From Irpex lacteus (lineage: Eukaryota; Basidiomycota; Agaricomycetes; Polyporales; Irpicaceae): 64,000 nucleotides of DNA. Shown here piece by piece: positions 48,391-60,123 of the stretch; the stretch's first letter is position 1; each line of letters starts with the position of its first letter. The DNA is taken from assembly GCA_001986395.2 (NCBI GenBank), contig MQVO02000013.1, forward strand, positions 186,001-250,000. The letters run 5' to 3'. A program made the position numbers and the translations under genes. The notes beneath the pieces are model-generated. The model was not told the DNA's origin. It saw only the letters and a program-made list of their open reading frames with translations, and searched no databases.

Positions 48391-50404
48391 TCAGGTAGGC
48401 TCACTACGCCCATTGCACAGAACCTTGTGATTTTTGATCCAATCCCTGCCAGTGTCGTAAGTCAGATAACGTCATTCGCTCTGTTAGCGGTGGTACTCAC
48501 TTTTTCTGACATTGTTTACCGCAATAATAAACTGCCCAGCATCCCGTACAAACTCTCCTATAACCGTGCAGAGGTGCATGCCCATAGCAGGGGCACTCCG
48601 CGAAGAAGCAGCCGAGAAGCTTCTCCTCAGGGGTCGAGTAGTCCTCAAGCCCTGACTTGTCCTCTTCGTTCCACTCGCTCAAGGAGTAGACGTGACCAAG
48701 TTTTTTCCACTGGTTCATAAAGTCTTGCAGGGAGGCTCGAAGCTTCGCACTGTGTGGTTCTCGCCGCAGAGACATGCGCAGGTTAGCCAAGACGGGAAGC
48801 CAGTGAACCTGGAGTACACGGCGAACGTAGTGGTATCTCTGATGGATGTTGCCTTTGGAAGGCAGTCGCACTTTGCAGATACTGCCAAATTCCGTGTATG
48901 CCCTTACAAACATCTTGACAACCTCTATTCAGAATAGCTCATTGAGGTATTCGGAGAAAAATGTGTAGCAGACAAACCTTGAGAGCAAACGTGGTCTGTC
49001 GTATATGCATAACCTACGGATTGAGAAACTAAACCCACAAAGTGGTAGTCGTATGGGTTCCATGCGAAGAAGTCCGTAACCGTCAATTTCAAAACGACGT
49101 CTTCTGGTGCGTACGATCCGTTTACCGTGATACAGCAATCACTGAAAAGATTTTTTTTAGATGTGTAAACTAATTCAGGACTGAGACGACTGTAAAACTC
49201 ACGTTGCCACGGCCAGAAATGCTGTGGCTATTTCCCCCTTATTCTTCTCATTCTGGCCTTGCGCATAGCCAAAGCACTCGTAATGACGAGCCGCGATAGT
49301 GATCTCGGACATGGTGCGACGTAGATCTTGCGCTCGACGCCTTGGATCCTCCGCCAATGGTCCATACGTCTGTATGCTGCTGATAATATTGAGCGTATGC
49401 ATGTACGTTCGAGAGTCTAGTAGTGGCCGACCACGTAAGTTGAAGCTCCGGCGAATTACTTCTGCCACGGTTGTGGAACCTACGACGGCCGGTAAGACTT
49501 CGCGCAGGAATGCGTTTACATGCGAAGGCCCATTGGCACGATCGGTGTCAACTTCGGCTTGCAGCATTTGATCAAGTACAATGACACCTGAGCCGAGATA
49601 CTCGGGTAAATCGTCTTCCGTGGATGCTGGGGGAGTGTAACTAAACCACAACAGAAATGATATATGGCCGACGTAGGTTGATAGAGGGGGTATCGATTCT
49701 GCGCCACTAATACGACTGTGAAGATCTGTGGCCCTTCGAGAACGAATGGAATACTCACAGTATTTTCTGGAATAAGGAGTAATAAACATTTCGAATCTCG
49801 GCAATGTCGGTCTTGCTCTCTCGAGTCATGTTTTCCAGCTCATCGGAGAATACAACACGTCGGTACTGCCATAGTACTTCCCAAAACACGGGAAAGAATT
49901 CCCAGAGTTGCTTTTTTGTCGTCGTGGGAGCGGTCAACAAGTTTTTCGGGTGGGTGAATATCACCAGACACTTGATGGCCATCGAAAATTGCCACTATGG
50001 TCCACAGAATTGGATTTGTCAGTCGATATATGCGTACATGGACGGAACTCTCAACGTACCGCAACTGAGACCGTACTGATATTGGGCTCCGATGCGTTGG
50101 GCTCAATGATAACTTTGAGTATGTCGTACCATTTGTGATCGGATAGAACGTGCAACAGTGCTTGAGGGAATCCCGAGAGCCAGTATATTTCTATCTTCTC
50201 CTGCGACCTTAGGCTCTTTAAGTTGACAAAGAAGAATACTAAGAATGCGACTGTGCCTGGGTCATCGGAGGTAAACAGATCTCGAAGACGCGCAGCACAC
50301 AAACTCGGCTGGTTACGAATTATGCCAGCATATTCCGCCCTGTGTGCCTCAAGTTGTTTGTCCAGGTAATGTGTCCACTCCGACTCCTCTTCGAGAGAGC
50401 TCAT
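48391..50404 (-). CDS. MYND-type zinc-finger protein, copy B
   Basis: The ATG at 50404 gives MSSLEEESEWTHYLDKQL. It is colinear with copy A over its whole length: LRDLFTSDDPGTVAFL, ISTVSVA spliced to WQFSMAIKCLVIF, a second junction splitting a Leu codon before RISGAESIPPLS, DPRRRAQDLRR, AARHYECFG, PYDYHFVGLVSQSV and the terminal finger CPCYGHAPLHGYRRVC, CWAVYYCGKQCQK, DWIKNHKVLC. The stop is TGA at 48391. Divergence from A is moderate (many conservative changes), so the duplication is not recent, yet splice phases are identical. All zinc ligands are intact. Function unknown. Confidence 0.83.
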
Positions 50405-51229
50405 CTTTGAGAATAACATGAATATGCATATAAGCATGAGATAGAGTGGTTAGAAAATCTGTTCGCACCTACTATGAACCACTTAGAAGGCCCAGTCACT
50501 GGGTGTCCTTGACGGTATTCGCTTTTATGACGGCAAAGTAAGGTTAATGAGCTCGTACCTAAATGTAACGCGCCATGTTTCAGTTTGGGTCACAGCACCA
50601 AGTTGAAGTCTGCAATACTCACAGAGATGAAACGCGGGATGTCTAGACTAAAATAATGCGCGCACGACGTCCAGTACTTGGGATCGTACTTGTTTGTTGG
50701 TGAGCGTGACGTGAATGTATGTAGCAAGGAGATGTCGCAACTCCAAGTTGTTGAACGACTCCAGGCAGCAATATACTTAGCGCTCAAGAGTTGGGATCCT
50801 CCTGACGCATCCACGTGCGTTTCCTCGTAAGTAAATCCCCAGTACTTACTGGTCTGCGAGGGCACGGGAACGACAGATTCGTCCAAATCCTCCTAACCTG
50901 CCTTATAAGGCTTCGGGATTGAGGCCAAACACTGATATTCCTGAACCCGATAGCATACATGCACCCCCAGGAGAGCCGTATTCAGAGTACCAGCCCGATC
51001 TGCTAATATGAGCTGCGATGAGAGTATCACGATGACACGACATAGGTTCTGTCCATACAGGAGCCGCTGATGCAGCGAAACGCGGTCATACACGAACGAG
51101 CACAGGCAGCATCGTTCCCCGAGGTCACAAGCCAATTTCTGCATATGAATAAGATCAGCCGGTCATGACTCTAATTCTGGATGGATAGACATTACCTAAC
51201 AGCCCGCGCAAGTGTCTTACTAAGACTCG
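50405..51229. other. Intergenic region with two unsupported minus-strand frames
   Basis: About 825 bases. Minus-strand frames at 51144-50893 and 50886-50590 could be joined but lack ATG logic, recognisable motifs or consistent splice sites. They may be decayed coding sequence or chance. Confidence 0.35.
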
Positions 51230-52745
51230 TCATGACGCCGTCTTGGGTACAGCTGGTGCACTATCCTCATCGCTTGTAGACTTGTCTTCTGAGAGATAGT
51301 CACTGGCTTCAGGGTCAAGCTGAGGCCCAAGAGGTTCATCCGGCTCAGAGCTGTATGTACCCTCGTCCTCACCGTCCGACCAATTCAAGTCGTCATAACG
51401 CCCGCTGAAAGCATATCCGAGGTCCGCGACCTCTTGAAGGCCATGGCTATCGCTGTCGTCCCAGTCCTCATCGGAGCCGGCGTCCGAGTTTGTTGGGGTG
51501 TATTCATCGCGATGGAGAGTAGGTCCCGATTCCACGAATGGTTCATCGAGCAGTTGGTCTTCGGTGTCATCCTCGTCGCTCTCTTCAGTTTCTTCGTCTT
51601 CGGAGTAAATCAGATCGAGAATGTCGTCCTCCGCTTCCAGCCTCTTGTCTAGGTTTTCAGCATCCTTTACCCACTGGGCTGAAGGACGCGTGATCCACGC
51701 GGAGGCCCTCGATGGATCGCGAATCGTCTCCCAGCTCTTCGACCGCGCCGTGAAATGCGAGCCGGAGAAGAACAATATATCCTCAAGGAGTCCCGTGACG
51801 AAATTCGAGCCGTCGAGGTCGTCACCGTCTAATCGAACCGCTCTACCGAGGTATAGTTCCCATCTGTCTTCTGCCGACATATCGCGTCCACCGAATATCT
51901 CCTTTATTGCGGGGGTGAGCACGGCCACGATACCGGTATCTTTCGTGAACGACAACTCAAACGTCTCACACATGGCGCGAGTAGCCCCACGAGAACGAAG
52001 CTGCCTGTAGCACTTTTGCGTTGCCGCCGTGGCTTTGTATAGTTCCGGATATTCTTCGATGATGATCTCCGGTGGTGGCGAGTCACCACGAGGAGCAAGC
52101 ACACGATCTGGAGAGTGAGCAGCACTGTTTGTGTCCTCGCTCTCGAAAAATTGTGCCTTGACTTTCTCTGGGTCCCATACTCCCTGTCGTGCGTGCTCAT
52201 TAGACAAGCTTGATTGAAGAAAGTTGTGCAATACCTCTGACAAATCGTATTTCATCCCACAATACCAACATACACCATCCAGAACTTCCCCCGAGCACTC
52301 ACGACATCGAAACACCATGTCTGTTTCATCCCAGGCAGGATAACTGGGCTTCTCTTCCTCTTCTGAAGCGTCAGAGTTATGCTCATCGTCCGAATCGGAC
52401 GAACGACCGTCGTCATCGTCAGCAGAGTCTACGTCAACAACTTCAGACTCGTCGATATCTTGTGTTAAAGGTACTGGCACACGCAGTACCAGATCACTGA
52501 TTGTACGAAGCAGTGTCTCGATGCGTGCATTCGGTGACTCGTTATCCTGACGTGCCAAATCATTCAGAGTCTTGAGGAGTATCTCAGAGCTGACTTTCTG
52601 CTGCTCAACGTGCTACATATCGTGTCCAGAGAATTTAGTCAGCCGGTACTCATCTAAGTACTACAGATACCCTGCCACGTACCTGTTTATAACGGTCCAA
52701 GAGTCGTTTCAGATGTCGAATTTCACGACGTTGTGCCATAGCCAT
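51230..52745 (-). CDS. Uncharacterised acidic zinc-ribbon protein, copy 1
   Basis: The ATG at 52745 gives MAMAQRREIRHLKRLLDRY in exon 1; the intron (GTACGT...TGTAG) ends before HVEQQKVSSEILLKTL. About 484 residues. The N-terminus is a likely leucine-rich coiled coil. An acidic stretch follows, then a CxxC..CxxC zinc ribbon (CRECSGEVLDGVCWYCGMKY). The conserved core runs from VLAPRGDSPPP through CYRQLRSRGATRAMC, FTKDTGIVAVLTPAIKEIFGG, DRWELYLGRAVRLD and LLEDILFFSGSHFTARS. The C-terminal third is acidic with short motifs (PFVESGPTLHRDEY, RYDDLNWSDGEDEG). A full paralog lies in inverted orientation at 62336. The family is not one I can name. The zinc ribbon and acidic tail suggest chromatin or nuclear interaction, as inference only. 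Confidence 0.8.
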
Positions 52746-53174
52746 CGTAAAATTTGAGTGGTAAGAGATAATTGAAGTACTGCTTCTTGGTGAACGGTGT
52801 CTTGCGTGTTGAAGTCGCCACGCAACAAAGAAGTTTACAGACAAAGAACGGGAGAACTTCAAGTTGGTGGTGAGCCACAGCGCCTAACGTTATCATAGTA
52901 ACCCTAACCTAAGTCAGCTTTAGGTAAACCGCCTCCATGCGGATTGCCCAACAGCTCTCATCTACTATCTTCGAAATTCGACCACGATATTTTACCCAGC
53001 CTTCATTCACGAATATATCAGGTTGTTATTCGTCAACATGGTATAAGAGGGTAAATCTACTCATACTTGACAGCCCTTCGGCCTACATTGCACCGAATTT
53101 CACGTGCATCGTACCATCCTAGCCTCTCTCAAAACGGCCGACATCCTCCACTGCATTTTATTAGACTGCCACCT
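52746..53174. other. Divergent intergenic region, acidic protein 1 / carnitine acetyltransferase
   Basis: About 430 bases between divergent ATGs, holding both promoters. No clear TATA; nothing else seen. Confidence 0.45.
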
Positions 53175-55447
53175 ATGTTGAATACACTCAGAGGCCGACG
53201 AACAGCTTTTGTACCCTCCAGACTTGCCCGCAATTTCAGCGCGATGACCTCGAACGCGACACGCCCGCCGAACTGGAAGGCAGCAGCACCGGCACCTCTT
53301 CCAGGTCCTACCTTTGCGGCACAGCAGTCATTGGCGAAACTACCTGTACCAGAGCTGTCAGAGACCTTGGAGAAGTTGAAGGATACCCTAAAGCCAATAG
53401 CGTGGACGGGTGAGGAGTACGCCGCAGTAGAGAAGAAGATCGACGCGTTCGCCACCGGGCTCGGACCACAGCTGCAGAGCCGCCTGAAAGCCAGAGCTCA
53501 AGAGCCAGGAAGGCAGCATTGGCTGGAAGAATGGTGGGACGATCTCGGATATTTAGGATATAGGGACTCGGTGGTCGTGAACGTCTCATACTATTGTAAG
53601 TCTCGCACCTGTAACCCTAGTATCACCATCTCAATTATTTGAGGATCTGCAGACGGTTTCGATGATCACCCGTCCCATCTCAACCAAACCCCCGCTGCAC
53701 GTGCGGCTGCCTTAACGCGAAGTGCGATGCTATTCAGGCAACAATATAAGACCGGCCAGGTGAAGCCCGAAGCTACGCGAGAGGGTCCTCTATGCATGGA
53801 CACTTGGCGGTGGATGTTCGACTGCTGCAGGATTCCAGGACAGGAGGGACTTGACTGGAGCGTATCGTACGCGAAGGAGGGTGACGACGGACGCTCCGGT
53901 CATGTCGTCGTTTTGCGCAAAGGGCGTGTTTGGAAGATAGATGCGTGGCAAAACGGCCGCCTGCTTAGTCTTGCAGAACTTGAAAAGCAGTTTGAGGCCA
54001 TATACAGCGGCACCGCACATGAGTACCCTGGCGTGGGTCTGCTCACAGCCTCCAACCGTGATGTATGGGCGAAGGTTAGCAAATATACTCTATTTTTCAA
54101 TACGGTGACACTAACGTCGTCGCAGGATTACGCTCTCCTTGCGCGGGATCCAACCAACGTCAAGGTCCTCGAAACAATCCACTCGTCTGCATTCGTAGTC
54201 TGCTTGGACACCGAGAAGCCCTCGACGCTTGTCGAACACAGCCGCATGCTGTGGCACGGCGCGGTCACTGGTACGGGACAGAACGCGGTTCTCGGGCTAC
54301 GAAACCGCTGGGTCGACAAGCCGGTACAGTTTATCGTCTTCGACAACGGCAAGGCCGGGATCATGGGCGAGCATTCGGTCATGGACGGTACCCCCACTGC
54401 GACCATGTGCGACCACGTGCTCGACCTCATCGCCAGCCCTTCCTTCAACGAGCAGGGTCAGCATTCTCAGGGCGATGCAGCGTACCAGCAACCTACGCCG
54501 CTGGACTGGGCGGTCACGCCCGAGGTCGAGTCGGCTATTGAGTCAGCGCGGAAGGAGGCACTTGCCCTTGTCGAGAGCCAGACGATGAATATCAGACGTA
54601 CGCCGTACGGCAAGGCTGCTATCAAGGCATTCGGTGTGTCTCCAGACGGCTGGGCTCAGATGATCGTGCAGCTTGCGTACGCTCGTTTCCTCAAGTCTCA
54701 AGGGCTGAAGCGACAAGGAGGGACGTATGAGGCTGCTACGACGAGGAAGTTCCTGAAGGGCCGTACCGAGGCGATTCGTGTGGTTTCGTCTGAGAGCGAT
54801 ACATGGGTTGAGAGCATGGACCAGCTGCATGCCAGCCGTGAGACTCGGCTGAGTTTGTTCAAAGCCGCTATCAAGAAACACGGTGGCTGGGCTCGCATGG
54901 CTGGAAATGGTCTCGGCGTCGATCGTCATTTGCTCGGTATGTTTTTTGTTTCTGTGGTTCCAATTAACTTCCGCGTTTTGACTCGATTGTGCGCGCGTTG
55001 TAGGTCTGAAACTGCTCAAACGTGAGGACGAGGCCCTTCCGGATATTTACACGGATCCTGTCTTCAAACGCTCGAGCAACTGGGTGCTGAGCACCTCCGC
55101 CATCTTCTGCAAGCATTTCCACCCTTACGGATGGGGCGAGGTACGTGCATCTGCGTTTCAAGAAATCTAACGGTTCTAGAACTCTTATTCTCCGTAGGTC
55201 GTTCCAGAAGGCTTCGGTGTGGCATATGTCACAGGCTATGACGGTCAGTCTCTCATATCATAATCGTAAAACCCGAAAGGGGAAGGCACAGACTTACACT
55301 ATTTCTGCCGGTCTAGATTTCTTGCAGTACACAATAACGTCCAGAAGGGAGATGCCCAACGCCCTGTTCTGTGACGAGATCGAGCGGGCTGCACAGGACT
55401 TGTATGACCTGCATGCCGACGCGGGTGTCCCGAAAGCCACTCTCTGA
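53175..55447 (+). CDS. CAT2: Carnitine O-acetyltransferase
   Basis: Transfers acetyl groups between CoA and carnitine, moving acetyl units between peroxisome, cytosol and mitochondria. The first ATG (53175) gives an Arg-rich presequence (MLNTLRGRRTAFVPSRLARNF), and a second in-frame Met follows (MTSNATRPPNW), so two starts could give two locations. Landmarks are LPVPELSETLEKLKDTLKP, HWLEEWWDDLGYLGYRDSVVVNVSYY, CMDTWRWMFDCCRIPGQ and the catalytic His in GEHSVMDGTPT (codon 54372-54374). After several introns come HLLGLKLL, FKRSSNWVLSTS and GYGVxY-like GFGVAYVTGYD. The end is GVPKATL, not a peroxisomal tripeptide. About 640 residues, six introns. The symbol is assigned by family. Confidence 0.92.
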
Positions 55448-56674
55448 GCAAGCTCGTTTGATTCCGTGGCCAAGTCATCCATCCTACTTGCCAGTGAATT
55501 TATCCGTAGTGAGTGGCACTTTATTGTTTGGTTTTTGGCACGAAATCTAGTACTCATCAGACGCTTCCAGGAACAGAGGAAATTTGTAAACTACTCTTCG
55601 TCATAGCCAAACCATTTCCGTGTGCTGTTATTGTTATGTAAGGGCCTGTGATAGTACCGGCCGGGATGATGACGGTGACTATGTTTGAGCGACTAATGCT
55701 AACGCTATAGATGAGCAGATGTCAAAAGTCAAAGTGAACTTTGCTTCATGTCAGTCCCCTGATATACGCACGAGACACGCTTCGCATAGGCTCATCTTTC
55801 CTAGAGTGTTGCCACTCGGCCGTCCATGGCGAACCACCGGTCAAAGCCGCTGTCCCGGGATATCTTATCTTCTGTATATTCGTATCAACATGAGAGATCG
55901 ATTGTGCTCTTCGATCGTCCAGGTAAATTGCTCAACGGCCGAGGACATTTTCAGCGTAGCCTCGTTGACAATGAGATCGCCGGAAGGAATTCTGGGGCGC
56001 GAGGACATTCCTGATTTCCTAATACGATAAACGGATCTCACTGCACGGAGGAAACACCTCCGCCATTCTTATTGTTTTCCAACGGTGCAATGTCCCGGTG
56101 AGTCACTTTAGCGCATTGACGAATTGATCGAAAGTTTGACTGCCGTTTTTAGGACCGTCGTCTCCTGGCGCCCGTAAACGTTCAGCAAACAAACACGATC
56201 GAAGAACATTATTGTGTACCGCGAGTATCGCCTCTGTCCAACCATTTCTGAGCGGCCCAGCAGTGCCGATCTAGACCGCGGTGCGCTGGGAGTTGAAACT
56301 CGAGAATAGGGGTTTCGTGGCCAAGAAGTATGGTTTGCTGCCCACCCCACTTTCCAATCGCCAGCGCACTAACGATAAAGTTCATAATCTCATGAGCCTC
56401 CCGCCGTGCACAAAACAATAGAAGAAGCGCCCGATGGCCATCCGTGGCTTTTGTGTGAGGATCGCTATCTAATCCCTGGGCTTGAAACAGGGCCTGACAT
56501 GATGATGTATGTTCGGTGTACCGCATTGCACTGTTTGTACTGACCGCCTCGAGGGTATATAAGCAGCCATCGTTCGTCGGTGTGTTCTGCAGCATTGCTC
56601 TCTCACTTCAGCAATCGTCTCCGTCTTTCAGCCCTTACTCTCTCACTCTCACCGAGATCATCCAACCCGCTGCA
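55448..56674. other. Intergenic region upstream of the pheromone gene
   Basis: About 1.2 kb. Open frames (for example 55719-56030 plus, 56595-56209 minus) show no recognisable domain and no splice structure. It includes the pheromone promoter near the 3' end. Confidence 0.45.
56556..56563 (+). promoter_or_regulatory. TATA box of the pheromone gene
   Basis: TATATAAG about 112 bases before the ATG, followed by a TC-rich leader. Further upstream AACAATAG (near 56413) resembles an HMG-box site, a possible mating-factor target; the latter is speculative. Confidence 0.6.
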
Positions 56675-56791
56675 ATGGATACCTTCACCACCGAGACCAT
56701 CATCATCGCTTCTCCCTTCCCCGAGGAGCAAGTCCCCGTCAACGCTGAGGACGGCGGCAGCAGCAGCACGACTAAGTGCGTCATCGCCTAA
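56675..56791 (+). CDS. Fungal mating pheromone precursor (CaaX lipopeptide)
   Basis: A 38-residue ORF starting MDTFTTETIIIASPFPEE and ending TTKCVIA, a CaaX box. In basidiomycetes such peptides are farnesylated at the Cys, trimmed and exported; they signal through Ste3-type receptors at mating. Pro residues and acidic residues before the last 15 are typical. A likely processing point lies near NAED|GG, leaving a short Gly/Ser/Thr-rich peptide ending in Cys; this is inference since no sharp motif is seen. A strong TATA box precedes it. No Ste3 receptor or second pheromone is visible in this window. The 3' untranslated region carries an intron. Small size makes automatic annotation likely to miss it. 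Confidence 0.8.
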   Translation: MDTFTTETIIIASPFPEEQVPVNAEDGGSSSTTKCVIA

Positions 56792-56825
56792 ACGCGTTGT
56801 CTCCTTCCGCACGAATCTTCACGAC

Positions 56826-56886
56826 GTAAGTATTTGATTTTCTCTGTTATACTTTGAACTTATACTGATGGTTGCATGACTCCTAG
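56826..56886 (+). other. Intron in the 3' untranslated region of the pheromone gene
   Basis: GTAAGT ... CTCCTAG, 61 nt, with a TGCATGACT branch-like sequence; it lies 34 bases after the stop, so it should not trigger nonsense-mediated decay. Confidence 0.55.
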
Positions 56887-57777
56887 ATGACATGACCTGT
56901 TGACCGTGCACATCCCACGGAAGATGTTCACCTTCGTTCTCGGACATCTACCTTACCACCTTTTTACACCACACATCATATCATTATTCTTCGGGTTATT
57001 GGGAGGGGTTGTAGGAGTATGAGGGGAGTTCTGCTTTGGCATTGGGCTAAAGGTGTTCGGTACCCGGCTGGTAGAGTCATTTGAGCCATGCCGAGGTGTT
57101 TAGCGAATGTACATGATTTTCGACTTTCGAGCTTCATCTGTCGAATCTATAATGCTATTTTTGTGGCAAGAATTTCAACGTGTTCAGCCGTTTCCGAGAA
57201 AAGGCTAGATATCTGTCTCTGTAAGCCCGCAATACTCGTGAGAATTAGCTGGAATTTCAGAACGTCACTGGTAGAACGTCTGGATTCTTACCAAGTTGAG
57301 CTTCGCGATGCCGTTGTCTTATGATTATTTATCGCTTGACCGTGTGGTTTGAGGAGTCGAGCTCATATCCGCACTGGATCTGTACGGTGTTAAGCTAGAA
57401 GTACTCACGGGTGCTAGAAGGTGCAGATCGCGGTGTCTATAGACGAAAACAAAAGTTGAGACTGGAGTGCAGTATAGATTGGCGCGTGACATACAGTGTT
57501 GGAGGATCACGCACATGCGGCGTGGAGCCATTTTTTCTCACGCAATCATGACATTCAAGCAGTGGAAGGTCCAACCACAGCCATCCAAACAGCATTGTAT
57601 CACGAGTAAGTATCTCTTCTGCACCAGGGACCACAGCCACGAGGAGCCACCATCAGAAAGTTGTGCTGTGTGCATTGTGTGTATGGGAACGCGGAAGTGG
57701 CACCGAGAACCGAGTGCTGTTATTAAATATGAACCTAAAGCAATGAAAACACCGTGATATGACTGGAACGCACTCTT
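56887..57777. other. Intergenic region downstream of the pheromone gene
   Basis: About 890 bases. No second CaaX ORF and no supported gene found on either strand. Confidence 0.45.
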
Positions 57778-60123
57778 CTACCACAGCAGATACTTAGATA
57801 CGAATAATTGATGCCCTGATCCTGGTCTGCGCCGTAACCTGCACTTCCCCGCCGTCTCCTTTCCTGCAGAAGCGGCAGACTTGTCTCCCCTTTCGTAAAT
57901 GGTAAGCGCAGAAGTGCCGCCACACAACGCCGAATCGTCACCGGAGCACGTCGTGTTGCATGAACCGGGTGGCAGTGGCGAGCCTAAGCTATTGTCAAAC
58001 GAATTGCCACCTATCAGAAGTCTCAGCCGCAGTCACTGAAATTTTGCGTAGTGCAATGTACTCACAATAACACTGCGAGCCAGACTCTAGACCTGCTATC
58101 GTATATTTGTTGATAAAACAAGCTTCTTGACACGAGGCTGGAGTCATTTGATTGCTTGAGAAGGTAAAGCCTGTGAGTGCACGTTGCGGTCCGTCCGACA
58201 CACAGCCTACAGATCTCCACGCTGCTGAGTCCGTAGAGTTCGTGCTATTATGACCGGACGTGGATGAGAGAGTTTTGTGAGCGATATAGCAGACCACAAC
58301 TTGGCAGTGGAGACTAACCTGGGAGCTGAACTTGTCGAGCCCGGCGTTGGGTTGAACAGAAGCTGGAGAAAATTAGGTCCACCACAAGTCTCCAGTGCTA
58401 TCTCGTAGACGTGATCAGTAACAGTACCGATGTAAGTATGTATTACCACTCACAGTTTGCAACACACCGCATGTTGCATTTCTCAGTCGGAACTGTCGCC
58501 TGCGAGGCACCATTCACCAAGGTGTCACCGCAATAGCATTGCTATTTCAGACAACGCTCAGACACAATGCACACCGGAGAGGCATGGAATTGCTGAAACT
58601 TACATTGCCATACTCCACGCCGGCGTACATGAAGCCTTCACTGTCGCACGTTGTGGCACAGGCAGCTTTAGTCACGTTGTTGCCCGAAAACGTGCTGTTC
58701 ACCAGCGCGCGTCCTGATGCCGGTTCCGCAATGCACCCCAGGTCCGACCATCCTGACGGTAATGACTGTATAGCTGCAACGAGGTCAGGCGCAGACGCGT
58801 TGGGACACTTCGGCTGAGGTCCGATACCGTTCCACGGACTATTACACCCAGGAAGCTGCACTATGGGGTTTGTATCGCCTATTTCTTCGTTAACAACTTG
58901 GCCTTCGAATTGACAGGCACCTGGAGCTGCTGTGTCTAGCACAGCCTGAGAAGCAAAAGCGGGGCAGTCTACTACGTTCCCTTGCGCGTTAGGACAATTA
59001 TCTATGAAATCCTGCAGGATAGTCGGGTCCTTCCAGCCCATGGTGAAATCACCGTGAAAGCGTAAGCCACCTTGATCACCGTTGGAAAAGGACCATGAGC
59101 CTGGCCCGTTGTACGGAAAATCTCCTGTAGGGGCAACGAGTTCATAAAACAACGAAATGAGATGGACGGGATGGGAATCAGGACAGTAGCCGTCGTTGTA
59201 GGCACCGATAGGATAGGACATATGGGAGATGTGGTCCGAACTGTCTAGGTTCTTGCCGTCCCAGCATGATGGAAAGAACACTTGGGCGCGCATACCGCCA
59301 GGACATTGGTGAGCAAAGAAGTCTTGTCTCTCAGCCCATGCCGGGTCGTTAGTATGCGTGTTCTGATAGTCTGTGAATTTATAAGTTCAAGGAGGCCAAG
59401 ATGAGGCTTTTCTGGGACGCACCGAGACAGACGTAACTGACAGCCTGGTCAGCGGCATTGGACGCGTTATATGTCCCGCGCTCGTTGCTTCCCGCGAACA
59501 TCTATGGAGTCGCTGTGAGCCAAATTTGTTGAGCAAGTAAAGAGATACATACACGTAGCCCCGATGGAAATGGGTGGATCTTGTCATTATTTGGGCCAGG
59601 GCGAATAAGATAATAAATATTCATGGTACTCTCTGAAATAAGGTCAGGATATCGAATTGAAATGCGGCAAGTTTGACTTACTCATCAAAGTGTAAGAACC
59701 GTTGCCAGGGTCGATATAATACATGGAAGGCTACACAAGGTCAGTAAACTTAGCACGGTCCTTTTGACTGCATTGAAACTCACGTACCACCCAATAGTTG
59801 CTGAAGTCTTGTGGAATAGGCATTGTCGTGCAGTTGCTTTGGATACTCTTGTTGTAGTCGTATGTTTCTGTGAATCCACTTCCACCGAACACGTCGTGAA
59901 CATGGCCGCCAGCCTACAAAACATCATCCAGATCAGCTACGAAGACTAGAGCTACGACATCGACTCATGTACGTACCATGCCTGAGTTGACGATCGGATC
60001 CAACCTTGTACGTACCACAGTCGGAGTACCTCCAAAGATAACATAATTGGCGTGGGCACCGCATAGTAGCACGAGGGGGATTACCAAGGTACGCAAGACG
60101 AGGTTGGTAGTAAACATGGTCAT
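57778..60123 (-). CDS. Secreted DUF1996 protein with two WSC domains
   Basis: The ATG at 60123 gives MTMFTTNLVLRTLVIPLVLL then CGAHANYVIF, a signal peptide. DUF1996 follows with RLDPIVNSG, GGHVHDVFGGSGF, YWPSMYYIDPGNGSY-type, FPSGLRMFAGS, FFPSCWDGKNLDSSDHISHMSYP and WSFSNGDQGGLRFHGDF, intact over about 350 residues. A first WSC module has GCIAEPASGRAL, CATTCDSEGFMYAGVEYGN and CYCGDTLVN. A second has SVGCVSDGPQRAL, SCQEACFINKYTIAGLE and CNTTCSGDDSALCGGTSAL. The tail is short and basic (KCRLRRRPG), ending at 57778, without a clear GPI signal. About eleven introns, about 580 residues. WSC modules bind wall glucans; DUF1996 has no assigned function. Probably an extracellular wall protein. Confidence 0.85.

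Noticed and set aside
55719..56030. 103-residue plus ORF upstream of the pheromone gene
   Set aside because: No family resemblance, no hydrophobic or zinc motifs, no splice structure; likely chance.
56580..56837. 85-residue plus frame overlapping the pheromone gene
   Set aside because: Low-complexity Ser/Pro translation of the pheromone leader and ORF in another frame.
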